This document shows positions 1 to 6,473 of a stretch of DNA of 12,071 nt, piece by piece (positions within the stretch are counted from its first letter, which is position 1; each line of letters starts with the position of its first letter). The DNA is taken from the NCBI GenBank assembly GCA_046594105.1, contig JBKJQB010000162.1, positions 1 to 12,071 on the forward strand, read 5' to 3'. Source of the stretch: JBDSGC01 sp046594105 (GTDB lineage Bacteria; Acidobacteriota; Thermoanaerobaculia; Gp7-AA8). Below the pieces are notes generated by a model that ran no database searches, had not been told where the DNA came from, and saw only the letters and a program-made list of their open reading frames with translations. The position numbers and the translations under genes were made by a program.

Positions 1-48
1 GACGCGCTGGGCTACGTAGATTTCGCCGCTCCGCGGCTACTTGAGCCG

Positions 49-117
49 GCGAAGGATCTCAGATACGCAATCGTGAGTTTGATCCGTCCGGCAGTAGGGT
101 AACCGGAGATCCTTCGC
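49..117. repeat. 12-bp inverted repeat around a 45-base spacer
   Basis: The arm at 49-60 (GCGAAGGATCTC) is the exact reverse complement of the arm at 106-117 (GAGATCCTTCGC). The pair could form a long-loop stem in RNA or mark the ends of a small repeat unit. The GATCCTTCGC string resembles dispersed repeats in other high-G+C genomes, but I cannot confirm the family without a search. Confidence 0.6.
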
Positions 118-169
118 TTCCAGCCCGGCCTTCTAAGGACACAGCCCTCAAGCCGCCACTGCCCAACGT

Positions 170-232
170 CGAGAGTCCTTCTCCCCGCCGCAGCGGGGAG
201 AAGGTGGCCGAAGGCCGGATGAGGGGTCGATC
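170..232 (+). repeat. REP-like palindromic element, copy 1
   Basis: The core is a perfect 12-bp stem, CCTTCTCCCCGC at 177-188 and its complement at 193-204, with a CGCA loop. It is followed by an A/G-rich tail (GGTGGCCGAAGGCCGGATG, then AGGGG) that contains a second small hairpin, GGCCGAAGGCC. The same core-plus-tail layout recurs at 244-305 in reverse orientation and at 4083-4150. Three copies in 12 kb, all between genes, fit a dispersed REP-type repeat. No mobilising transposase is present in the window. Confidence 0.8.
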
Positions 233-243
233 CTTCCCATCCA

Positions 244-305
244 GGATCCCCTCACCCCCGCTTCGCGGCACCCTCTCCCCGCCGCCGCGGGGAGAGGGAC
301 TCTCG
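244..305 (-). repeat. REP-like palindromic element, copy 2 (inverted)
   Basis: Read on the minus strand, this matches copy 1 in order: CGAGAGTCC, the 12-bp stem (271-282 with 287-298, CGCC loop), a GGTGCCGCGAAG tail and then GAGGGGATCC. It lies tail-to-tail with copy 1, so CGAGAGTCC at 170-178 pairs with GGACTCTCG at 297-305. The two together form a BIME-like unit. Its stem differs from copies 1 and 3 by a compensated base pair: CCCTCT pairs with AGAGGG in place of CCTTCT with AGAAGG. Confidence 0.75.
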
Positions 306-387
306 ATGAGAGAGTTTGTCATCACGGCTTCCACGGCGGCCGGCCGTTCCCCAGCTCAGGATGACGGTAGGGGATGCTTTCTGCTTT

Positions 388-759
388 TTACCTGTGCCCC
401 ATGTCGCCATCGCTCAAGCCGAAGTAGTGCCCCAGCTCGTGGATGACAGTCTCGCGAATCTGGTGGATCGCCGCGTCGCGGCCGCGAGTGACTCGCAGGA
501 TGGGGCCGCGAAAGATGGAGATGGTATCGGGGAGCATCAGCGCGTCGTAGCGACGTGCGGTGAGGGGAACTCCACGATAGAGGCCGAGGAGCTCGCCATG
601 CGGAGCGGTGAGCATGCGGCGATCGTTGGGAGATGGCTCTTCCTCCACGACCACCGCGACGTTGTCCAGAAGATCTGCGAACCGCTTCGGCAGCTCGCCG
701 AGCGCCTGCTCGACGAGCTGCTCGAATTCTTCAGAAGAGACGCTGGACTTGCTGGTCAC
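388..759 (-). CDS. Zincin_1-type small metallopeptidase
   Basis: This 123-residue protein carries HELGHYFGLSD at residues 107-117, an HExxHxxGxxD zinc site. His107 and His111 are likely zinc ligands, Glu108 the catalytic base and Asp117 the probable third ligand. The size and motif fit the Zincin_1/DUF1025 metallopeptidase family, whose substrates are mostly unknown. There is no signal peptide, so it is probably cytoplasmic. The start is GTG at 759-757, which shares GTGA with the TGA stop (758-756) of the upstream barrel gene. There is no clear Shine-Dalgarno site, so translation probably depends on coupling. The frame stays open upstream to 1128, but that stretch is low-complexity Arg-rich shadow sequence antisense to nothing functional and overlaps the barrel gene, so it is excluded. 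The stop is TAA. Family assignment is firm; the role is not known. Confidence 0.85.
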   Translation of the reverse strand: MTSKSSVSSEEFEQLVEQALGELPKRFADLLDNVAVVVEEEPSPNDRRMLTAPHGELLGLYRGVPLTARRYDALMLPDTISIFRGPILRVTRGRDAAIHQIRETVIHELGHYFGLSDGDMGHR

Positions 760-3700
760 CAGCCGGGAGTGATGTTGAAGCCGAACACCCAGCCTTTGCC
801 CGGGCGCTGGAAGGGCTTGGCGTAGTAGACCTCGATGGGGATGTAGCTGAGGAGAAGCCGGGCGCCGACGCCGACGCTGCTCACTGCTTTCTGATCCTCG
901 GTGTGGCCGAGAGCCTGCAGCCGCTGCCGCTCCTTCGAACTGTTGGTGGCCACGCCCGTGTCGAAGAACCCGACCAGCTCGGTGGGGATGAATCCCGAGA
1001 GAAGTCCGAACTCCTTGGTGCCGAACAGCGGAACGCGAATCTCGGCGGCGGCCACGGCGATGCGCGATCCGATCAGACGATCGAAGACCGGGCAGTCGTT
1101 CGGGCTGCCGGTCCGCGAGGCCCCGCACTCATCGAGACCGATCGATCCGATGTCGTAACCGCGCACCAGGGAGTTCTGGCCGATGTACAGCGGGGAGAGC
1201 CTCGGGTCATCCGCGTCCTTGCCGAACCGGCCGTATCCGAGCCCCCGAACCGCGAACGTGACCGGGTTGAAAAAGATGTATTTGCGATAGTCCGCCAGGC
1301 CCGTCTCGAAATGCAGGCTGCCAGTCAGAGCCTGCGCCTCGTAGCGATAGCGGGTGCCGCGGATGGGCGAGACGAAGCCGAAGATCGAGCTGTCGCCGAC
1401 GTAAGCGGTGGAGACGTGCCCGAGATTCAGCGAGACCGGATTGGAAAGCCGATCGACGGTGCGGTTCACGATCTGGTTGTTGACGACGTACAGCGACTCA
1501 ATCTCCGATTTCAGCGACTGTCTCTGCACTCCGGCGGAGAACTCCACGCGGCGGGTCTGGCTGAAGGGGTATTGGAGCAAACCGGAGACATCGTCGAATC
1601 GATTGATGTCGCGCTGCTGCTGGATCACGTCCGCGATGTACCGCTTTCCATCGATGATGATGGGGGCCTGGGTCACTCCGGTGAAAGCGCTGATGTACGG
1701 AAGGTGGGTAACGTCGGCGCCCCAGTTGAGACGATGTTTCTGGTTCAGGTAGAAGACTTCGCCGGAGATCTGGTCGCCAAACGTTCCAACGCCCGAGCTG
1801 CCACCACCCTGGAACGTCAGGCCGACGTTGTGCTCGCCCAGAATGTCGCTGAAGTACGCGCTCACGCTGCCGCCGGCCCCGGCGCCGTACGTTCCTACGG
1901 CAACGCCGATGGTCGGAGGTCCGAGGTAGGAGAGGTGCAGGCTCGGTTTGTAGGCCACTTCGGGATAGGTGGTGCTGGCGGGCGGAAGCCCTTCCTGCGG
2001 CTGATCGAGGTAGGCGGTGATGGCCGAGCCGGTTCCGCGAAGGGGCGGAAGCTGGCCGGCGCGGGCGGAATCGGGCGCCGTTTTGGTGGCTACTGTGAGC
2101 GCGGCTGAATTGGCCGGGAGCCGGTAGATGTTGTAGTTGTTGTCCTCGAACAGCGAGAAGGCGATCTCTCCTGTGCGCGATGCGACCGTCAGCGCCGGAG
2201 CGAGGTCGGTGATCCCGGTGACGCCGGTCTGCACGTGCGTGACCCGTCCGACGGCGCTGTCCTCGAATGAGTAGCGGAAGATGTCGGCCACGCCTTCCGG
2301 ATTGGAGAGGAAGTAGAGATTCTTTCCGTCCGGGGCGTACTGCGGATTGAGGTTCTTGGCGTGGTCGAACAGTGAAAGCGTCTTGATCTCACGCGATGCG
2401 ATGTCGATGGTGGAGATCCGGAAGCCGGTGAATCGCAGCTGATCGAGGCTGGCGTCCGCGCCGCGGTCGGACACGAAAGCGATGCTGCGGCCGTCGGGCG
2501 ACCAGGCCGGCTGCAGGTCTGCGTACTTGTCGCTGGTGAGCTGGCGGACATCATGGCTGTCGAGATCGTAGAGGAAGAGATCGGAGACGCCGGTCTTCTG
2601 GCCGGAAAGGGCGATGGTGTGACCGTCAGGGGACCAGGCCACATGGTTGATGGCGTCGACACCGGGAACGCGGATGTTGTCGACACGCCCGCTGGCGACG
2701 TCGACGACCCCGAGGTAGTTGTCACCCTTCGCGAAGACGACAAAGGCCAGGCGTTTGGAGTCGGGCGACCAGGCGCCGGCCGAGTCGATGAATCGGAGCG
2801 ACTCGAAGTGTGCATTCCGGGAGGCGGATGCGAGCTGGCGAATGACTTTCCCGGTGGTTGCATCGGCGAGGTACAGGTCGATGTCAAAAATGGCGCGGGT
2901 GGAAAGGAACGCCAGGTATTTGCCGTCGGGGCTGAGAGCGGGGCCGACGTTGAGTGTGCCGCGCGCTCCCTTGCGAACGGGGGCGATCAGCAGGGTGCCG
3001 GCGTTGGCCGGTCGGTCCTTGACGATGGGGTTGTAGAGCTCACGCGAGGATTCCTGCCAGTCGGCGAACAGCTGCTTGGAATTGACGCCCAGCGCTCGCT
3101 CGAAGGCGGCATCCGGAGTGCTCGTGCCTGCGGCGAGGAAATAGCGGATCACGGCGTCATCGCCGAACCGGCCGCCGATGTACGCCAGCAGCGCTTGGCC
3201 GTAACGGTAGGGAAAGTAGCGGGGATCGCGCGTCAGCTTCTTCAGATCGGGCAGCCGGTCGTGGATCGTGGCATCGCGCACCCACATCGCGGTGAGCGGA
3301 TCGATGCGGCCCTTGGACAGGTACTCGGCCATGCCTTCCACGATCCACAGCGGCATCATCTCCAGATTGAAGCGGCGGCGATTGTTCGTCAGGGTGGCAG
3401 CGATGTCGAACTGGAACACGTGAACCATCTCGTGGCCGAGGACGTGGTCGTTTTCTGCGTACGATCCGGTCAGGGGCAGGACCACGCGGTTGATGATCGG
3501 ATCGGTGAAACCGCCTGTCCCTTCACCGAGCAGTTCCGGCGTGGTGGTGGTCTGCTGGAAGTCGGCCGAATTCGCGTACAGCACGATCGGCTTGCGGGTG
3601 AAGGAGTGGTTGAAGATGCGCGAGAGACGCGCGTACCAGCGCTCCGACATGCGGCCGACGTCGTTCACCACGTCCGCCTCGCGGTCGTAGTAGTAGATGT

Positions 3701-3833
3701 CGAAGTGCTCGGTTTTCAGGACCTTGAAGTCGAAATGTTCCCACTGCACCTTGTTGCGCCCGAAGTACTGAGCGTTGGCGGTCGAACAGAGGAAGGAAAA
3801 GAAAAGAAGAGACGCCACTGCGAATTTGCGCAT
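756..3833 (-). CDS. Exported peptidase MA-like / TolB propeller / Omp85-like barrel fusion
   Basis: The mature start is ATG at 3833, with GAGG at 3843-3840 and a Sec signal peptide (MRKFAVASLLFFSF, then STANA|Q). The frame extends 27 codons further upstream but lacks these signals. The protein has 1025 residues. Residues 25-270 form a gluzincin-like domain of the peptidase MA type: HEMVH at 134-138 and WIVEGMAEY at 163-171, with Glu166 the likely third zinc ligand. Residues 280-600 carry PD40/TolB-type propeller blades with SPDG-like turns near 301, 356, 401, 445 and 500. From about 650 to the end is a beta-strand-rich region ending in an aromatic (Trp). It holds VRGYD at 890-894, like the conserved loop motif of Omp85/BamA barrels. 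Two cysteines (about 903 and 914) follow and may form a loop disulfide. The protein probably sits in the outer membrane with peptidase and propeller on the periplasmic side. Its substrate is unknown. It is translationally coupled to the Zincin_1 gene downstream. Confidence 0.85.
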   Translation of the reverse strand: MRKFAVASLLFFSFLCSTANAQYFGRNKVQWEHFDFKVLKTEHFDIYYYDREADVVNDVGRMSERWYARLSRIFNHSFTRKPIVLYANSADFQQTTTTPELLGEGTGGFTDPIINRVVLPLTGSYAENDHVLGHEMVHVFQFDIAATLTNNRRRFNLEMMPLWIVEGMAEYLSKGRIDPLTAMWVRDATIHDRLPDLKKLTRDPRYFPYRYGQALLAYIGGRFGDDAVIRYFLAAGTSTPDAAFERALGVNSKQLFADWQESSRELYNPIVKDRPANAGTLLIAPVRKGARGTLNVGPALSPDGKYLAFLSTRAIFDIDLYLADATTGKVIRQLASASRNAHFESLRFIDSAGAWSPDSKRLAFVVFAKGDNYLGVVDVASGRVDNIRVPGVDAINHVAWSPDGHTIALSGQKTGVSDLFLYDLDSHDVRQLTSDKYADLQPAWSPDGRSIAFVSDRGADASLDQLRFTGFRISTIDIASREIKTLSLFDHAKNLNPQYAPDGKNLYFLSNPEGVADIFRYSFEDSAVGRVTHVQTGVTGITDLAPALTVASRTGEIAFSLFEDNNYNIYRLPANSAALTVATKTAPDSARAGQLPPLRGTGSAITAYLDQPQEGLPPASTTYPEVAYKPSLHLSYLGPPTIGVAVGTYGAGAGGSVSAYFSDILGEHNVGLTFQGGGSSGVGTFGDQISGEVFYLNQKHRLNWGADVTHLPYISAFTGVTQAPIIIDGKRYIADVIQQQRDINRFDDVSGLLQYPFSQTRRVEFSAGVQRQSLKSEIESLYVVNNQIVNRTVDRLSNPVSLNLGHVSTAYVGDSSIFGFVSPIRGTRYRYEAQALTGSLHFETGLADYRKYIFFNPVTFAVRGLGYGRFGKDADDPRLSPLYIGQNSLVRGYDIGSIGLDECGASRTGSPNDCPVFDRLIGSRIAVAAAEIRVPLFGTKEFGLLSGFIPTELVGFFDTGVATNSSKERQRLQALGHTEDQKAVSSVGVGARLLLSYIPIEVYYAKPFQRPGKGWVFGFNITPGW

Positions 3834-3838
3834 TGTTG

Positions 3839-3843
3839 TCCTC
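3839..3843 (-). promoter_or_regulatory. Ribosome binding site that fixes the barrel gene start
   Basis: GAGGA on the minus strand ends five bases before the ATG at 3833. Together with the signal peptide that begins there, it selects this start over the in-frame ATG at 3914, which has neither. Confidence 0.65.
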
Positions 3844-3981
3844 GGGTTGGAGTGTTCCGAACGGCTGGGCATCGTGCAAGTTCGCTGCCCCGGCGTGGTC
3901 GTTTTCATTGTCAACGCATCTGAGCGCCGATCCTACTCCTGCCCGATGGCCAAACCGCGTTGCGGAGGGGTGACGAAGTGG

Positions 3982-4016
3982 GGCAGAAGGCAGAAGGCGG
4001 AAGGCAGAAGGCGGGG
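3982..4016 (+). repeat. 7-bp tandem repeat, about five units
   Basis: The units are GGCAGAA, GGCAGAA, GGCGGAA, GGCAGAA and GGCGGGG: three identical and two decayed. The array lies about 150 bases upstream of the MA-barrel gene start. Slippage could change its copy number. It is too far from the start codon to touch the ribosome binding site, and no effect on expression can be claimed. Confidence 0.75.
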
Positions 4017-4082
4017 AAGGGAGAACGGGAGCCCCGTACGGTAGCTGCCCGAGGAACCCAATTTTTCGAAGCGGCCTCCTAC

Positions 4083-4150
4083 GATCGAGCGTCCTTCTCC
4101 CCGCCGCAGCGGGGAGAAGGTGCCGAAGGCGGTTGAGGGGCCGCTCGATC
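4083..4150 (+). repeat. REP-like palindromic element, copy 3, with terminal inverted repeats
   Basis: The same perfect 12-bp stem as copy 1 lies at 4093-4104 and 4109-4120 with a CGCA loop, followed by GGTGCCGAAGGCGGTTGAG and GGG. This copy is bounded by an exact 9-bp inverted repeat, GATCGAGCG at 4083-4091 and CGCTCGATC at 4142-4150. It sits just past the stop of the cytochrome gene on the minus strand and could form the 3' hairpin of that transcript. It has no T-run, so it is not a standard intrinsic terminator. Confidence 0.8.
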
Positions 4151-4167
4151 ACTCAAGGCGCGCTTCT

Positions 4168-5796
4168 TCACCTCGAACTGGTATCCAGACCTCGCAGGAA
4201 CTCGATGACGTCGGTGCGCTTGCGCCCCGACAGGTAGAACGGGTGCGGCGCGTTCGATCCTCGTCCAGAGTCGAACAGGGCCTGCAGGCTGGGCACCGAA
4301 TTGTCGTGGAGGAACACAGGCTTGCGCGCGAGGTCGAGGAGCAGGGGAAGCGCCAAGCCGCGCTTCTCGCCGCGGATACTGGCGTTCACCACCGCCATCT
4401 TGTCGTCGAAGATCGAGTTGACGGTGTTGAGGACGGGATTCAGCGGCGGCTCCCGCTGGGCCAGAGTCACCGGGTTGTCGCCGGGGAACACCTGCTTCAT
4501 CGGGAGAATGTTGGCCGGGACCGGGCGTCCCTGGTCGACGTTGTGACAGCTGGTGCAGCCAGCGGTGCGGAAGACCTCTCGTCCGCGGGTCGCGGCCATT
4601 GCATCGCCTCGGGCTCCGGGAGGGGCGTCGAGTTGGGCGAGGTAGGCGTTCATGTCCAGCAGCTTGGTGTTGTCGACGCGGAAGCCGAGCGGCGCTTCTT
4701 CACTGCCGGGGTTGGGGTGATTTTCGACGGTGATGTATGGATAGCCTTTGACGCCCGTCTCCGCGAGGATCTCGACATAGCTGTCGGCGATCTCATCCCC
4801 CGCCGCGCCACCCAGCTTGTGCAGGAATGCCCGCCCACCTTTCGTAGTGAGCATGGTCAGGTCGAAGAGGCTGGTGTAGACGAGATTGCCGAAGTTGTCG
4901 AGCTTGGCGATCGCTCCTTCACTGCCGAACGGCGCGGCCAGATCCTGACGGAACAGCGGGGTGTTGTGCATCGGGTCGCCGTTGCCGTCGAAGCTGTCGT
5001 CGAACATGCCCACCGGATAGAAGGCCGGGTTGGATAGGTAGGCGTCCACTTCTGCCTCGGTCGACCGTTCCGTCAGCCCCGCGGGCGCCCGTCCGATCGA
5101 TTTGCGACCATTGGCTTTGAGAGAAAGCTGCAGCACCGGGAAGAGGGCGCGGGAGTTCTGAGCGGTCGCGAAGATCGCTCCGATGTTGAGGTTGTGATTG
5201 GCCAGCCCATCGCGCCGATGCCCGATGGAGCCTCCGTTCGGAAGGCTGATCACCGCTCCGTCGGTGACGGTGTGGCAGAGCGCGCAGGTCGCACCGACTT
5301 TGTCGCCACGGGTGATGTCGATTTTGCCATCGCCGTTGCTGTCCTTGGCAGCCATGCCGATCACCGCGTTCGCGTTGAAGAGCGCGATGGTTGTGTTGGG
5401 GTCGTTCAGGAGGGCGGAGCTCTTGCCGCTGGGATCCTTGCGCAGATCGCTCAGCACCGCCTGCTGGGTCGCCGCGTCGAGCGCGTCGACGTCGACCTGC
5501 AATCCGAGCTTCAAGGCCTGCACCGGAGTGACCTTCGCCGCTGCTACGCCCTGGGGAAGGCGGACCGCATCGGTCCAGAAGCCTTCGTTGCCGAACGTTT
5601 CGAAGCGGAAGACATTCTTGCCGGCGGCGGCGTTTCCATCCTGGCGCGGCGCAGGGGCCATCGCGTTGGAGGGACCGTCGGAGGCGGCCATCATGTCGGT
5701 GGAGGGCGATGTTCCGCTCCCGGCACAGCCGATCCAGAGTGTGATCGCGATGGCGACGGAGGGAATGACGAGGCGGGACGCTCCAGGGATTTTCAA
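4168..5796 (-). CDS. Di-haem c-type cytochrome lipoprotein
   Basis: The protein has 542 residues with two CxxCH haem c sites, CALCH at 171-175 and CTSCH at 414-418. The start is TTG at 5796, chosen because AAAGGAG precedes it by six bases and a lipoprotein signal begins there: a hydrophobic stretch at 9-22, then Cys24 in LWIGC. Trp at -3 of the lipobox is unusual. A first ATG at 5895 would add 33 Arg-rich residues with no export logic. DSNGDGKID at 152-160 looks like an EF-hand or dockerin-type calcium loop, and DGNGD at 270-274 may be another. The C-terminal half has a KPVFLHDNSVPSLQALF segment (492-508), like sequences in the di-haem peroxidase/MauG-type superfamily, so a peroxidase or electron-carrier role is possible. 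I cannot say which. It is probably anchored in the periplasm or on the outer membrane. No redox partner gene is adjacent. Confidence 0.85.
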   Translation of the reverse strand: MKIPGASRLVIPSVAIAITLWIGCAGSGTSPSTDMMAASDGPSNAMAPAPRQDGNAAAGKNVFRFETFGNEGFWTDAVRLPQGVAAAKVTPVQALKLGLQVDVDALDAATQQAVLSDLRKDPSGKSSALLNDPNTTIALFNANAVIGMAAKDSNGDGKIDITRGDKVGATCALCHTVTDGAVISLPNGGSIGHRRDGLANHNLNIGAIFATAQNSRALFPVLQLSLKANGRKSIGRAPAGLTERSTEAEVDAYLSNPAFYPVGMFDDSFDGNGDPMHNTPLFRQDLAAPFGSEGAIAKLDNFGNLVYTSLFDLTMLTTKGGRAFLHKLGGAAGDEIADSYVEILAETGVKGYPYITVENHPNPGSEEAPLGFRVDNTKLLDMNAYLAQLDAPPGARGDAMAATRGREVFRTAGCTSCHNVDQGRPVPANILPMKQVFPGDNPVTLAQREPPLNPVLNTVNSIFDDKMAVVNASIRGEKRGLALPLLLDLARKPVFLHDNSVPSLQALFDSGRGSNAPHPFYLSGRKRTDVIEFLRGLDTSSR

Positions 5797-5802
5797 GGCG
5801 CT

Positions 5803-5809
5803 CTCCTTT
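5803..5809 (-). promoter_or_regulatory. Shine-Dalgarno AAAGGAG that fixes a TTG start
   Basis: AAAGGAG on the minus strand lies six bases before TTG at 5796. It is one of the strongest ribosome binding sites in the window and is the main reason to choose TTG over the upstream ATG for the cytochrome gene. Confidence 0.7.
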
Positions 5810-5942
5810 AAGACTCGGAGAGGCGGGCGCTGCAACTGCGGTGCGCGACGCGAACGAAGATCCCTCAGATTTTGCTTACAGGCGGGAAATCCCACAGAGA
5901 TGGCCTATGGAGTTAGGAGCCTGCGCGGCAGAACTTTTTGGA

Positions 5943-5992
5943 GCGGATCTTGGCGGAGCCTTGGGCAACCAGCGCCGCCGGCCGTGCCGGCC
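5943..5992 (-). repeat. Degenerate copy of the GCCGGC-headed arm, abutting a stop codon
   Basis: Read on the minus strand this begins GGCCGGCACGGCCGGCGGCG and then follows the 51-bp arm found at 9411-9461 and, inverted, at 9695-9745. Aligning it by eye without gaps against 9695-9746 gives about 37 matches in 47 bases. The head forms a GCCGGC-ACG-GCCGGC hairpin. It overlaps the TAG of the small membrane protein gene (5994-5992) and runs in the direction of that gene, the same relation the left arm at 9411 has to the M28 gene. Confidence 0.65.
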
Positions 5993-6375
5993 TATTGGTC
6001 GCGCAGCGATCGAGCGATCAACCCGATGCCCCCGGCGAGGAGAGCCAGCATCAGCATGGTGTTGAACAGGCTGGTGGGTCGGAAGTAGATCTCCAGGTTC
6101 GTCAGGATCCCGGCGAAAACAATGATCACGCCGGTGAACGTCAGCAGCCAGCCAATCCGCGACCGGCCGTCGAAAAAGACCATCCCGATCCCCAGCACCA
6201 GCGGCACCAGCGACAAGCCAAACGCATTGAATCCACCAAAGTGCCAGAAGCCCGAGGTGACGGTGACCTGATTGGTGAGCAGATAGGCGCCGGCCACGGC
6301 CATCCCCAGGCCGAACAGGAACAGTCCGATTCCGCCGCGGGTACCACCAGCACCAGCGATCCGTTCCTTGTTCAT
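5992..6375 (-). CDS. Small four-helix membrane protein, function unknown
   Basis: The protein has 127 residues and four predicted membrane helices, at about 14-33, 52-68, 75-93 and 104-122, joined by short Gly-rich or charged loops. FFDGRSRIGW lies between helices 2 and 3. I do not recognise a named family and see no catalytic or metal site, and the last residues (ARSLRDQ) are charged. The start is ATG at 6375, where MNKER begins the hydrophobic protein. The frame runs 30 codons further upstream but that part is polar and unlikely. No Shine-Dalgarno site precedes the ATG; instead TACAAT lies six bases upstream, as expected of a leaderless message. The gene points away from the M28 gene and is 195 bases from the cytochrome gene, so it may be its own unit. 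Confidence 0.7.
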   Translation of the reverse strand: MNKERIAGAGGTRGGIGLFLFGLGMAVAGAYLLTNQVTVTSGFWHFGGFNAFGLSLVPLVLGIGMVFFDGRSRIGWLLTFTGVIIVFAGILTNLEIYFRPTSLFNTMLMLALLAGGIGLIARSLRDQ

Positions 6376-6381
6376 GGAGCG

Positions 6382-6387
6382 ATTGTA
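6382..6387 (-). promoter_or_regulatory. Candidate -10 box for a leaderless transcript
   Basis: TACAAT on the minus strand ends six bases before ATG at 6375, which would put the transcription start at or next to the start codon. The 5' region has no Shine-Dalgarno site, which agrees with leaderless translation. No good -35 hexamer is seen 16-18 bases upstream, so this rests on one box. Confidence 0.3.
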
Positions 6388-6473
6388 CACACGCACCCAT
6401 CCGTGCTGCGCGTTCCGCCCCGCATCCCCTGCAACATTGACCGGCTCCCTCTCTCTGTTCAACACTGCGCCGC

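Larger units (their letters stand above)
1..387. other. Non-coding, repeat-rich intergenic stretch
   Basis: I see no convincing gene here. The stretch holds an inverted repeat (49-117), two REP-like palindromic elements in opposite orientation (170-305), and a sequence at 353-365 containing CAGCTCAGGATGAC, a kind of short string often seen in dispersed intergenic repeats. Plus frame 1 is open from base 1 to a TAA at 97-99 and could be the last 32 codons of a gene entering from the left. Its reading overlaps the inverted repeat and shows no recognisable domain, so I do not call it. Confidence 0.6.
3834..4167. other. Intergenic gap with tandem repeat and REP-like element
   Basis: This 334-base stretch separates the cytochrome gene from the MA-barrel gene, both on the minus strand. 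It should hold the promoter of the barrel gene. TTGACA occurs on the minus strand at 3914-3909, but no -10 box is visible at a suitable distance. The rest is a 7-bp tandem repeat (3982-4016) and a REP-like palindrome (4083-4150) that starts 18 bases beyond the cytochrome stop codon. I see no gene here. Confidence 0.6.

Noticed and set aside
59..334. Minus-strand 91-codon frame across the REP-like pair
   Set aside because: It is mostly the palindromic repeats read as protein (Pro/Arg/Gly-rich), so it is not a gene.
760..1128. In-frame upstream extension of the Zincin_1 gene
   Set aside because: The added residues are Arg/His-rich shadow of the barrel gene in another frame. The family length and the GTGA junction support the start at 759.
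633..2108. Long plus-strand open frame of 491 codons antisense to the barrel gene
   Set aside because: It is an antisense shadow created by high G+C third-position bias. Its product is low-complexity with no domain or signal, while the opposite strand encodes clear domains.
3909..3914. TTGACA on the minus strand as a -35 box for the barrel gene
   Set aside because: The sequence 16-18 bases downstream is G+C-rich (GGGGCA) with no -10 resemblance, so I do not call a promoter.
2553..3923. Plus-strand open frame of 456 codons antisense to the peptidase and propeller domains
   Set aside because: Same reasoning: Val/Gly/Asp/Glu-rich composition, no recognisable fold, fully opposite a well-supported gene.
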